64,000 bases of DNA from NCBI GenBank assembly GCA_010279815.1, contig QEOQ01000663.1, positions 1-64,000 of the forward strand. The letters run 5' to 3'. Positions 32,520-44,577 of this stretch are shown piece after piece. The notes below the pieces were generated by a model. The model was not told the DNA's origin. It did no database searches and worked only from the letters and a program-made list of their open reading frames with translations. The position numbers were made by a program, and so were the translations under genes. The first letter of the stretch is position 1. The number at the start of each line of letters is the position of its first letter. The DNA is from Brachionus plicatilis (lineage: Eukaryota; Rotifera; Eurotatoria; Ploima; Brachionidae).

Positions 32520-34041
32520 TTTTACGTCTGTTAAATTTTAGTCAAATTCTAAATAAATTTATGAAAATATAATATTTTTTAATAAAAACAAATAATAATA
32601 TTTGCTGTCGATCGATTTTTTGGAGGCCAAGAAATAGCAGGATCTTTCACTAGTCTATCTAAATATTTGAGTGTGGATTTTAAAAAAAGTCTTTTGATTC
32701 TTACAAAAAAGATATTTTGTTTGCTTTATGAAAAAAGATTAGAGAATTTTAATCTTCACAAATGTTATCTAATAACTAGATATTAATTTTAATTTTTATA
32801 AATTTATTATAAATAAATGATAAAGTAATTTTTTTTAAATTTAAATTTTTTTTTAAAGAATTATCATTGAGAATAAATTATGAATGTATTAAATTATATT
32901 TTAAAAGTTCAGCTTATTATTAAATCTTATAAATATTTTATTTTTAAAATTTTAATCAAGATTTACTGAACTACTTCTCATAAATGATTTTTATGCTATT
33001 TAAATTAGGAATTTTTGCTAGAAAAATTAGCAAGTATTTTTTTGTGAAGTGGTTTATTTTCTCAGTTTCAATTTTTCGATCAACTTTAATTTTATTGATT
33101 TTTCAAAATTCTTATTTTAAAAATTCATAAGTTAAGCTTGAAACACTTTTTTAAAAGCAAAAATCAATTATTTCACCGATTTAAATTTTTTTTTATTAAT
33201 TTAACTTACATAGAAACTGTCAAAAAATTAGAATCTTTAGCGCTTTTTAAAACCTTGATGTAAAGACTAACAAAAAGACTACCATTATGAATTTCTAAAC
33301 TAACAATTGGATTATTTAACAACATAATCCTTAAAAATACATATTTAACTCTAATATTTAATAGATAAAATGCCATTATAATTAAAAAACATTTAAAGTG
33401 AAAATTTTGTTAATATATTCAAGTAAATCTTAAATTATTGTTGATGATGTTTTGGTTATTTTGATGCAAAAACGCTTTTTTAAGAATTTGAAGCGGGAAT
33501 TCTATCACAAAAGTAAATTCATGTTGGAATTTAGTCCTTGTTTTTATACAAATATCCTGTATAAAAGGAAATAATAAAAGAGTTTATTATAAGTTAGTCA
33601 AATATGCGTTTATACAGACAAGTTTTTAAGCTTTAATAACATTTATCCTAATCGCAATTGAATCGGCCTAAATAGCTCAAAAAATCATAAATTATGAATG
33701 TAAATTTTTTAAATCAATGACCATCTTAAATACAAAAACTTTATAAATTTGATCAAATTTAGAGTAAACAATATTTCCAATTTATTTTTTTATTAAAGCC
33801 AATAATCTAAATCGAAAAAAAAAATTTTAATCTGATGCAAGAATTACTATTCTAGGCTTACCATTTTATCCAAAAACAAACTGAGAAATTAATATCAAAT
33901 TTTGTTTACTCAACTTTTATCTTAGCCTAATTTTTAATTAGCCTTAGTTAAATTAACATTAACAAATTTTGTTTAAAAAAAATCACTTTAAAATATTAGA
34001 TTAAGTTAATGTGTTGTTTTATTTACTTTTAAATTTACAAA
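32520..34041. other. Intergenic region, no confirmed gene
   Basis: Between NUBP1 and SPPL3, which point the same way. A 46-codon open segment on the minus strand at about 32579-32720 has protein-like composition (for example YLDRLVKDPAISWPP) but lacks a start and neighbours. The remainder is featureless AT-rich DNA. Confidence 0.45.
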
Positions 34042-35746
34042 ATGGATACAAAATTGGTTTCTATGAATCGAATGATTGCTGAGCCACTAAGTCAAGAATC
34101 ACAAATTAGTGTCAGACACAGCCACAATCAGGATGCCTTCGCGTTCAGCACTTATGAATTTGAGAATCGAAGTTGGTAAATAAAATCTTTTATAAGTTGA
34201 AAATTAGAGATATTTTTTGGAAAAAGTTTAGAAGTCAATTTTTATAAATTTAAGAAATAAAATATTTTACAAAAATTAATCACTTTTTTTATTTTAGGAT
34301 TAAATCGACTATAGATAGTTCTCATTTGATTACATTTTTTATCAGTATTTTGATCATATTGTATGCTAGCTTCAAGTCACTGAATAATGAGCTAGATTGC
34401 TTGCCTGAAGATGAATTTGATGGTTTTTGTGCAGTTGATTCAGATTTAGATTTAGACCAAAGAATAATTTTAATGAACGACCAAACAGATGAAAAAAAGG
34501 ACAGATTTCAAACTATCAATTCATGTCAAGCTCTTTTCATTCCAATTCTATCATCCATATCTCTATTGGTGATGTTTTTTTATTTCGATTCTTTCCAAAC
34601 TACATTCGTGATTTGCACCTCAGGTAAAACTATAATTTTTTTTTGTTTAAATTTTCAAAAATTTTTAATTATTTTTTGTTTTTCTAGTTCTAGCCACTAT
34701 TTCTTTTTCACATTTATTGTCGCCTGTGTGCACATATTTTCTCAATTTTTGTTTCTCGGATCCCGAAACCATACGGTAACATAAAATAAAAACCACCAAA
34801 ATTTATCTCTAATCATTTATTTCTATAAGGAAAAAAAGAAATTTAAGTTTATTTGGTTCGCACTCATGGTCCGATATTGTCTCATTTTTTGCTTCAATTT
34901 TTCTAGTCGCTCTCTGGATCATTACTGGTCATTGGATCTTCATGGACTGTAAGTCTTCAAAAGCTAAATCCTTACTTATCTAAATGAAATTTAAATAAAA
35001 TTTCAGTGATCGGAATCGGTTTTTGTGTAGTGTTTATCAGCATGGTTAGATTACCTAGTCTTAAAGTTTCCTTGCTTTTATTATTTGGTCTTGTTATTTA
35101 TGACGTAATTTGGGTTTATTTTTCAAAATTTATTTTCAACTCAAATGTAATGGTAAAAGTGGCCACCAAAGAAGCAGACAATCCATTTGACTTTTTAACA
35201 AAAAAGTTAAATATCGATTTTAAAGAGGGTCCCAAGCTCTCTTTGCCTGGAAAATTGGTCATTCCAAGTTACCAAGAAGAAGGAAATTATTCGATTCTCG
35301 GATTGGGAGATATTGTCATACCTGGTTTGTTACTCTGCTTTGTGCTTCGCTTTGATGCTTACAAACGCAATCAAATGGCGTTTAATTTCAATGCAGAAAA
35401 ATCACACGATTCCAAAGAGGAAAAAGTTCAAAATGACTTCATTGTCTCAAATAACGTGAAGCACTCAGCTAGTCTGTTAAGATTTAATAAATTTTTTTTT
35501 CGCAATTTTTATAGTAGCCCTATGAGAAGATGGTCCTATTTTCGGTGTTCATTATTCGGGTATTTTTTTGGCCTTTTCACAGCTACATTGTCAAGCGAAA
35601 TTTTTCGCGAAGCTCAGCCTGCATTACTTTTTTTAGTACCCTCAATTCTTTTTCCACTGATGATAATGGCTTACTTAAATGGTGATTTAAATTCGATGTG
35701 GAATGAGCCTTTTGGTGTCAAGTCATCTGCAAGTTTTTATGTCTAA
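34042..35746 (+). CDS. SPPL3: Signal peptide peptidase-like 3 (GxGD aspartyl protease)
   Basis: Intramembrane aspartyl protease of the Golgi that cleaves type II membrane proteins such as glycosyltransferases. Exons 34042-34175, 34298-34623, 34688-34775, 34830-34948 and 35007-35746 give 468 residues (human about 385). SPPL3-type blocks are TFFISILIILYASFKSLN, CQALFIPILSSISLLVMFFY, ITGHWIFMD and MVRLPSLKVS. The catalytic motifs are YD (D255 in GLVIYDVIWVYFS), GLGD (D324) and PAL (427-429), all intact. NSNVMVKVATKEADNPFD is a strong SPPL3-specific stretch. The extra length lies in the N-terminus, the first loop and a polar insertion of roughly 40 residues after GLGD-IVIPGLLLCFVLRFD. Introns are 54-122 bases. 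It lies about 1.5 kb after NUBP1 on the same strand. Confidence 0.95.
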
Positions 35747-37307
35747 TTCATCTTATGCTTGTGTTTGATTTTAGTTTTTTTTTAAATCAAATTTTTAAAT
35801 ATGAATTACCTGAAAATAAATAACTTAATAAATAATTAGTTTTGATTCTAGAAATTTGCTGTTGTTTAAAATTGAACATTTTTTATAATAAATTTTTTTA
35901 TTCTTATTTATGGTGAAAATAGATGCTAATTTTGCTAAAAAATCGTAGATATTCAAAAGTATGAATGACAATTACTTGGAAAGAAATGTTTATCTGTAAG
36001 ATTAATTATTTTAGTGCCTTTCAGATTTAAAAAATAATTTTTATATCCTCAATTTGTAATCATCATGCTTTTTTTTTTTTAGAATGACGTAGTAAAATTT
36101 TATAGAAATAAATACAAACTTTAAAATTAATATTTTTTGTATCTGATAAAACAATTAATGACTATCGGTCTGTGTAAAATGTTTTTATTTGATTAGTTTT
36201 TGAAGTAAAAATATAAATCTTTGGGTTAAATGCCAAGAATTATTTCGTAAAAAAATGTGGATAATATAGAATTTTTCTAGAAGCAAGCCTTCAAAGGTCT
36301 GGCTATGCTTCCACAATTTAAATTCTTTTTTTGCTAAATAATTGATATTCAGATATTATTAAGCTTATTTAGAAGTTCTTATGGTTTTTAAAATATAGAA
36401 TTAAATTCTTTTAGTGTCCTATAAAACATAAATATCTTCGGATTCTAAAATTGTTTTAATCTCAAAGACAGATATCAATATAATATCCTTGATTTGATGG
36501 TAAAAATTATTATTTTAAAAATAATTTTAAAATTTAATCAGCTTAAATGCAGATAAAAATAAAAGCTGGACATTTTGAAATTTAATTTATTTGTGAATTC
36601 AAAGGAAGGATAGCATTAGAAGGTTATAGCATTAATATTACATTCGAACAGAAATATATTTATATTTTAGAAGCTACAAGAATCATAATTTTTCTCTTAG
36701 GAAAAAGTTTATTTAACTTATTTAGGTAATTAAATTGTTTTTTAGTTTTTTGATTAAACTGGAATTAAATTTACTTTTATTCGATTTATTTTTTATAAGC
36801 AAGTGAGATAATATTGAAAGTTGTTTTGTTTAAAATATATCAATTTAAAAATTAAAAATAAATTAACAATAATATGATTTGTGAAATTCAGTACAAAATG
36901 ATAAAAAGAACAGAAAAAAATGTAAAAAAATTGAATAGCTTTTTGTCTAAATGTTTAAACTTAATTCTGTAAATGCAACTTAGTGCAACATTCAAAGTTG
37001 CATCAAATATCAAGGTCTGCTAAATTTTCAGAGTTTAGCAGAAATTAAATTTCAATATAATTGAGCGTAGGGCATTTTGCAGAGATTTTGCACATCATTA
37101 GCAGGCTTTTACAGTTGATGCATCTTTGAATGTTGCATCATTCTGCATTCACAGAATTAATTTTAAATTCTTTGAAAAAAAGTTATTTAATTTTTTACAC
37201 TTTGTTCTGTTCTTTTGTTCTGATCTTCACAAAACCCAATAATATTTTTAATTATTTGATTTTTTTTAGCCAATTTAGCTTAAATGATTGGTCGTGAATT
37301 CTGAATC
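35747..37307. other. Intergenic region with a foldback repeat
   Basis: Between SPPL3 and the small membrane-protein gene, same strand. The foldback repeat at 36961-37160 ends about 150 bases before the start of the next gene. Short open segments near 36260 and 36600 are protein-like but too short to call. Confidence 0.45.
36961..37160. repeat. Foldback (MITE-like) repeat family A, copy 2
   Basis: A 200-base element with imperfect terminal inverted repeats of about 42 bases: TTAATTCTGTAAATGCAACT on the left and the complement of TTAATTCTGTGAATGCAGAA on the right, each followed by a shared TGCAACATTCAAAG block. The middle (TTTAGCAGAAATTAAATTTC) is shared with the copy at 312-512. No coding capacity is visible. 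It could fold into a long hairpin when transcribed. Confidence 0.75.
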
Positions 37308-38263
37308 ATGCATATAGTTCTTCCAAATTTTTTGTTTATCCTGAGCATGCTATTACCAATGTTAAATTTTTTTAATTCTTTACTTAAGCATATTTCAGAT
37401 GTTACTGTCGTTACTATAAGGTGTTTTTTGTTACATTTTTCCAGTCTGATAATAATATTTCAAATCAAATAATATATCTAAAGTTATAGATTTGCTTAAG
37501 AGCTGAAAATAAAAATATTTTAAAAATTAACCATATTAAATCAATCTTTTAATTTCAACGCTTTATTAAATCAGAAAATTGAAAAAGGCAAATCTCTCTT
37601 ATTTTTTTAATATCTGATTTTTAATAATTGAAATTTTTTTAATTGTTTTATTTTGTTTTATTTTTACCAAACAAAAGGGCAGTATCGCTTTCAATTGGTT
37701 TGATTGTAATTTTCCTTCAAATAATTATCATCATAATGATAACATTAATATTCCGCAATCGAAAAAGTAAATTATAAATGAAATTTTAAAATTTCTTTTA
37801 GTAAAGATTTTTTAAAAGGGAATTCAAGATTTACACAAAATCTTCAAAAAAGCGAGTCTTCTAATGGTAAAATAAATGAATCTACAAAGCAATCAGGTTT
37901 AAAAAAATTTCTAAATTTTGTTTAAAATATAGTTTGAATTTTTAAGTTGTTCAATCGGATTATTCAAACACTTCAGCTTTATCCGGACCTAATTATGGTT
38001 TAAATGATTTAAAATAAAAAATTTTTAATACTTTAATTAAAAGGATTTTCAACTATGACAAGATCAATTTATGAAGACATAAATTGCGGAATAAATGAAT
38101 CATTTTCAAAACCTGGTCTAAAGCTAGATCAAAATAACAACAGTGAAGGTAATTTTATATCCTTTAGAAATTTTTAATGTATCTTGTAAGAAAAATTTTT
38201 TTAGATTCAATTATAGATGGATTTTATTCACCTTCAAAAATGAAGACTTTTTCTTATGTTTAA
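37308..38263 (+). CDS. Small single-pass membrane protein, 168 residues (family unknown)
   Basis: Hand-built from eight short exons: 37308-37360, 37399-37420, 37445-37482, 37678-37766, 37807-37896, 37947-37997, 38044-38148 and 38205-38263. All have GT-AG introns and continuous phase. The protein starts with a signal-peptide-like MHIVLPNFLFILSMLLP. A tiny ectodomain of about 20 residues follows, with CYCRYYK and a possible N-glycosylation site (NIS). Then comes one very hydrophobic segment (about 42-63: IGLIVIFLQIIIIIMI) followed by the basic stop-transfer RNRK. The roughly 100-residue cytoplasmic tail is Ser/Asn-rich with SIYEDI and ends in SYV, a class I PDZ-ligand pattern. I do not recognise the family; CYYR1-like proteins share the general layout only. 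It lies tail to tail with the sorting nexin gene, 329 bases apart. Confidence 0.65.
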
Positions 38264-38592
38264 CGGTGAAATTAAAAATTAAAAAAAAAATTCGCTAGCT
38301 TTAAATTTATTGAATAATTCATTAAAATAGATTAGTATGTTATAAGCTTTAATAAAATTTTTACGATATAAATAGTAAATTATTTACAAATTTAAAATTA
38401 AATTTTTTATTGAAATTATTGAAAAAAGGCCCAATTTATCCCAGTTCATGTGTTACTGATTAAAAATCATACAGTTGACTAAATGCCGAACAGAATGAAC
38501 CTCGAAATAAAACTAAAATTTTTTATTTATGATAAAATATAAAAAAATGGTCTGATCAAAATATATTTATATATATTCAAATATTCTATTAT
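38264..38592. other. Convergent 3' spacer
   Basis: 329 bases between the stop codons of the membrane-protein gene (+) and the sorting nexin gene (-). AT-rich, with AATAAA-like words on both strands; no further feature. Confidence 0.5.
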
Positions 38593-41500
38593 TTATCTTC
38601 TAAACGATGAATTAAAGTTGGTGGATTGGTTAGTTGGTATTTTGTCGAAACTTGCGTGAGCTCGTTTCAGGCATTCAGTTATTTCCGTATAAAAAGTGAT
38701 TTGCTGCTGAAGAAAACTTTTCATATATTGATTAAAATCATCAACTTTGTCTCTATTGAATTGATTCATTTCAGCAAAAGTAACATGGCTAATTATTTCA
38801 CGTCTAGGTGCAATTTCCATCAGGCTTCTTCCTTCTAGTTTCTCTGGTTTAGTCTGAAATTCTTCGTATATCTGAATGGATTGTTTTTCTAGTTGGACAA
38901 TTTCTGGCATTTGCTGGATAAGACCTTTATATAGATGAAATCTATCCAAAAGCGGATTGATGTCAGTTTTTGGCTGTTCTCCGAACATATTTCCTATTTG
39001 AGTATATGTGTTACCAGTTGTAATTAGAGCATCTGTGAGCTCATGATTAAAAGGTGCCTCTAATGAGTCGTTGTTTAGTGCTAGACCAAAGTCATCCAAT
39101 TTTTTTCCCAAATGGACGTATTCTTTTCTCAAAACCGAACTATTAATAGCGGATATTTTTTCAAGTGACGATGACACATTTTTGACACAGTTTTCTAAGT
39201 TGGAGCAAGCTCGGGAAAATTTATCAACTTTTTCTTTGATTGCATTCGTCGTATCCACACTTTCTCCAGGCACTGTCAATGTGCAAAACCATTGAGCACC
39301 TCGGTAATCATCTTTTTCTGCTTTTCGCTTTCCGGCCTTCCATTTTGAACTGCCTTCATCACACTGTAAAAAATGTACAAACACCTCACTTTGTCCAACT
39401 ACTGGATGACAAGCCATCTTATTCAGCCATAGTTCTAGCTGAGACTTACGTTTGCTTAGAAATTCATCGTCGAAATTTCCGGTTACAGCTTTTCCAGGCA
39501 ATGGTGGAATGCATATATTTGGATATTTTTCTACCAAGCGTTCATGCAGCCAGTCAAAATGGTTGTATCTACGCTTGACTCTTTGGGGAAAAATCTAAGA
39601 AAATTTAAGAAATTTATTTCTAGATATTCAATTATTAGTACTAACTTTAGCCTGAATTTCGTAAGAAGTAAATTTTTTTACTCCATGATATTTTTTGTCG
39701 GATTGATAGCCCAATATTTGAATTTCGTACGGTGGGGATAATCTCTTCCATACAGACTGTCGTTGTTCATTTAACTAAAAAATTAAAAAAACAATATTTA
39801 TTATTTTAACAAGTTTTTTAATGATTAAATTTTAAATTTTAGTCATATCAACTCAATTAAACAACAGTCATTTAAAATCTTACATGAAAGTTGAACTGAA
39901 TGTTTTTTTTTTAAATAAAGTTAAAATTATTAAAGAAATTTATTTTAATCAAGAATAGAATAATAAATTAAAGCATTATAAAATAATTGCTGAATTGATA
40001 TCGATCTGAAAAAATAGCATATTAAGTAAAGTGAATTTAAAAATGATTGAGTTATTTATTATGTCATTAAGCTTATCTTAAAAAAGTAAATTTTATTGAA
40101 AATTTAACCCTAAATAAAGAGTTTTAATTATAAGTTTGACTCTTTTAAAGTGCTATAACGTCAATTCTTTACTAGGACTATATAGAATAAAAAACTGTAT
40201 TTTAAAAACCATTCTCTTTTTGTTTTCACAATTAATTCTCTTAATATTAAGTAAAAGATAAACTCTTTTCAAACCCTTTATCTTAAAATCAAAAAAAAAA
40301 TGATAAAAAATAAAACTTTTTGTCGAGTAGATTAATAACTTTGAAAGGAAGAAGTTACCAACTGAAATAGTCAATCAATCAACTGTAAACAATTTTAAAA
40401 TGAAATAGCCATCGGTTTCTAAGATAACAGGACTGTCTAACCATTATTAATTATTAGACTCTGAAAAAGCTCATGATAAACAATGGTTGAATTAATTTTT
40501 TTTAATTAGTGAATTTTTTACTTTATTAGTGAATAAAATTAAAATAAAGTTATGATTTAATCGAATTAGTGCTTTTTCATCTTTTTTTGTGATATTTTTT
40601 TATTTTTGTGTTCTTTTTCTGAAATAAATATTATAAACTGAATAAACTGACTTAACTGTTTATTGATTGTGTTATTTTTTTACTAAATTAGTGAAGATTT
40701 TTACTGGATTTGTGGATAGATATTATTTATGCTCTTAAGAATACTGTTAAGCCATTTTTCCTGTTTATAAAAATTAAAAAAAATGAATCTGAAAAATTTA
40801 ATCCAAAAGAAAAATAAAAAAGTCGTTGATGTTTGAGTTTTAGTGACTCATTAAATATTAAGCAACTGTTGTTTTTTTAAACAATTTTTATTATGACTTA
40901 TTTTGTGTATAAAAAATATAACAAATACGGATCATTAATTGAAATGACAAATTGTTTATTTTCGTCTTTTTGATAATATTTTTCAACTAATTAATTACAC
41001 GTCAACAAAATTTTTATTCTACAATTTTTTTATTTGAGCATATCTTTTGATTTCCGTAAAATAAATTCAAAATTTTATTTTAATAATTTAAACATTTTAT
41101 CTTTAAATTCAATTAAAACCAAAAAAGATTAAATTTTAAATTTTAATTATTCAAAAAAATACTAACTATTATTGAAGAAAATTTGTCACTATCCAAAACT
41201 TTTTTGACTGAACCATGCAACAAAAAAACATCCAAGCCATACGAATTTCTTGATCTAGTTGATAATTTAGAAATTAATTTATTTAAATTTTGAACAATAC
41301 TTTAGTTTTAAAGTGCCGGATGACGGCTGATTTGACACAGTAGAGTTAATGCTCGTATTTGTTTTACTTTTCTCTTTATTTGCATAAAATGAACCATTGG
41401 TATTTAATGTTGTTACATTGCTAGATGATTGCTCGTCATCACTAAAATCGGAGTCATCCTCTTCATAGCTGCGATTTGATCTCGTATTATTAGCTGGTGC

Positions 41501-42337
41501 GTTATAGTTTTGATTCATGGTATTAACTGTTGAAGTAAAGGTCTAAATTTAAATAATTAATATCAAATGTTTTAAAATTTATTTATGAGCTAAGATTAGT
41601 GAATTGAAGCTGGTTTAGATAGCGTTATAAGAGCTTATTACCGAAACATTATTTTCGGAGCCTACTGGAGACGTATCTAAAATTTGGTTATTATTTGTAT
41701 CAAACGAAGAGCTATTAGATGTTTTATTATCAGCCAAAAAGTGATCCCAGTCAACATCAGCTAAAGGTGAAGAAAGCTGTGTCGGAAGATTTTCCGGTAC
41801 AGAACTGATAGGGTTAGGATCAGATAGATCTGTATTTTGCTAGAATTAAAAAGCATAAAAATAACCTGAGGATTATATTGATTAACATATGAGTTTTGAT
41901 TTACATAACTAGATGAAGGTGCTGGCATATTCCATGAAGGAGTATTGGCGGCAAAGCCGTAATTTGAGTTTGATCCAGGCGGGGGCGGAATGTCGTCATC
42001 ACTCTTGATTGAAATCGAATAGAAAAAAATAGAAATGTCTTAATAGTTTACTTCATTAATGTGTTCAACATAGGTTGCAGGTACAATACCTTGTTGTCCT
42101 TGACTGTTTTGACACTGTATCCATCCTTCAAAAACCTTCTGAATAAAAATAGTTAAAGTAATCAATTATTTTCCTTTAATTTTGATCCAATTCTAACCGG
42201 ATTGACTATGGTGAGTTCTTCTCCGACAAAAGTTGTTAATTCGTTCGCATCTTCGGCTTGAAATTCGTAGAGAACACGAACCTTAACCAAAAGATAATTA
42301 GGATAAAAATAAATTCAAATGAAATTACCTTGCTCAT
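38593..42337 (-). CDS. SNX9: SNX9/18/33-family sorting nexin (SH3-PX-BAR)
   Basis: Membrane-remodelling adaptor in dynamin-dependent endocytosis. Exons: 42337-42329, 42281-42198, 42138-42052, 42003-41905, 41839-41642, 41542-41301, 41254-41167, 39774-39646 and 39594-38593, giving 645 residues (human relatives 574-628). Residues 1-60 form an SH3 domain (VRVLYEFQAEDANELTTFVG, EGWIQCQNSQGQQGIVPATY). A Pro/Asp/Ser linker follows with DVDWDHF, resembling the acidic AP-2/clathrin-binding region of SNX9. The PX domain has RRYNHFDWLHERL and IPPLPGKAVTGNFDDEFL. The BAR domain runs to the end (EAPFNHELTDALITTGNTY, ISHVTFAEMNQFNRDKVDDF). One family member is probably ancestral to SNX9, 18 and 33, so the exact paralogue name is nominal. 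Intron 7 is 1.4 kb, the others short. The donor after exon 4 has in-frame alternatives. Confidence 0.93.
39775..41166 (-). other. 1.4-kb intron 7 of the sorting nexin gene
   Basis: Donor GTTAGT at 41166, acceptor TTTTTAG before 39774. It separates the short exon encoding NSYGLDVFLLHGSVKKVL (the region that leads into the PX domain in this family) from the PX exons. AT-rich, with no coding frame or recognisable repeat. Confidence 0.75.
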
Positions 42338-44577
42338 TTTGAAAGTTTAGAGATTTTTATTATTTTATTGCCAATTTGTGATTTTTGAGAAAATTTTGCT
42401 TAAAATTTCCATAAAACTGATGAGTCTTTTGAAATTAATTAAATATTATGAAAATTTTAATTTTAGAATGATAAAAAAATTTCAAAGAAAATTATTAGTA
42501 TATTAATAATGAGGTCCTTGTTTTTCGTTAGACTTTTATTTTGGGTTTATATGCATTGAATGTTAGAAAGATTCGTAGACGTGTTTTTTATGCATTTTTC
42601 CAAAATAAAATAACATTATATCATAATTTATTTCAAACTCTTAATCACGAGTTTTAATGTGACGAAGAGGTGACTTTGAAATAAAAAGAGAAAGAACAAT
42701 ATGAATTAATGTTGTTTAAACAATTTAAGATAACTGAATTCTAATAAAATATTTTCAGTGATTATAAATTTTTATCATAATTTAATTTTCAATGCTGTCT
42801 GAATTTTGCTTTAAATTTTTAAAACACTTAGAAAGATTTATTTAATGAATTATTTAAAAATTACATTGATTTTTATTTTTTTAAACCTTTTTTTTAAGAA
42901 AATATCTAAAGCCTTTTTGATGCAGTTTAACAAAATTTACTCAAGAATCTCAGAAACTAAGTAACATTCAAAAAAATAATTTTTTTATTAATTTTTGTTA
43001 CTAAATTATGTTTTAAACATAGTGATGAAGTTAGTAAATTATTACTAACATCCAATATTAAATTGAAATTTAAAAAAAAAAATTGCTTAATTTGTTACTA
43101 GTTTGTTGTTTGCTTTTTTATGAGCTACAAAGTATTATTAAATTTATTTGACATTAATTAATCTAGAAAAAATATTTAAATTTACCAGTTTACAAACCGT
43201 TTGAACGAAAGGGTTCATTTTGACCTTTTTATAAAATGTTTGGGTCCTAAACTACTTATTTTGAATATTTCATTGTATATTTAGAATTAAAAAAATCTCA
43301 AATCAATTAACTTATTCAGTCTTTAAAATTTCATTGAATTAAATCAAAATTTTTCAAATAAAAATATGGAACAAAATAGCAAGACTCAAATATTAAAACA
43401 CCACTGTATCCCTTAAAAAATCTTGTTTTTAAAAAACAACAATTGCAAGTTAAATAGACCAAAGAGTAAAAAAATAAACTTCAATAGAGAAAATATCTAT
43501 CAATATAATGAAATATATATTTTTAAATTACTTAATTTGATTTCATAAATCTAAACCTAGTAAATAATTGAATAAAATGGGGTCAATTTATCTTATTTAA
43601 AAATAAAAAATCAAAGCTAAAAAAGCATTATTCTTGCCTAAAAGTAAAGCTAAAATCTTCAATTTTTAAACAAAAATCTTGTATGATGGTTAAACAAAAT
43701 CATTAAACTAAACTTTAAAATGGTTCCATTTTTTATTAAATTATTTTCCAAATTGAGATTTTAATTTAGTTTTGTTGCTTAACTAAATTAGCTAGCTAAT
43801 TGAAGGATTTTTCTGATGAAAAAAAAACGATCAGATCTTGAATTATCTTTGTATTTAACCAAAATAACAAATAGTCTGCATTATAAGTTTAGTCAGTTTC
43901 AAAAAAGAAACCCTACTATTCAATATTTTTATATGTTATTTTTTACTGATATTTAAAATCGTTGAATTATTCTAAAATTGAAAAATTAATTATTATCAAT
44001 GAAAAAAATTTCTATATAAATAATTTTATAGATTTCCAATAAAATTAAGGATCGTCCAAGTATACTACTAAAAAAAAATTAAAAAAAGATTCGATCATAT
44101 AATTAGGAATGTTTGTAGAAAATTAAAATATTTAAACTTACGTAATATGTTATGTTTACAAGAGAAAATATTTTTTAATTAATCAGTTTGAGTTTGAAAA
44201 AAAAAAAGGTTCAATTTCCACGTTGACTTTAATGAAGATATCTAAATATTCCATTAATCTAAAACACATAAAACAAAGAATAGATAAAAGGTAAAATGAA
44301 TTTATTTAAAAAACAAAATAATTAATGAAAAAAATTTGCGTCTTTAATTAGATTGTGAGAATTTAAAATAAAAGCCCATCGTAAGACGAGAATTTTATTA
44401 TTACTTTGTCAGGGTTTCTCGATACTAATTTAGAACGTCTATTTATTTAATAATAAACTAAATTAATACGACTTTATATTTAAGAAAAAAATAATTAAAA
44501 TAACAAAATAAGAAATTTCGATTTAAAACTCAAACATAGCATTCGATTACTTCCAACTTTGATTAGACTAAAAATAA
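42338..44577. other. Intergenic region, no gene seen
   Basis: 2.2 kb of AT-rich sequence upstream of the sorting nexin start. No frame above about 40 codons, RNA gene or clear repeat. The first few hundred bases should contain the sorting nexin promoter. Confidence 0.5.
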
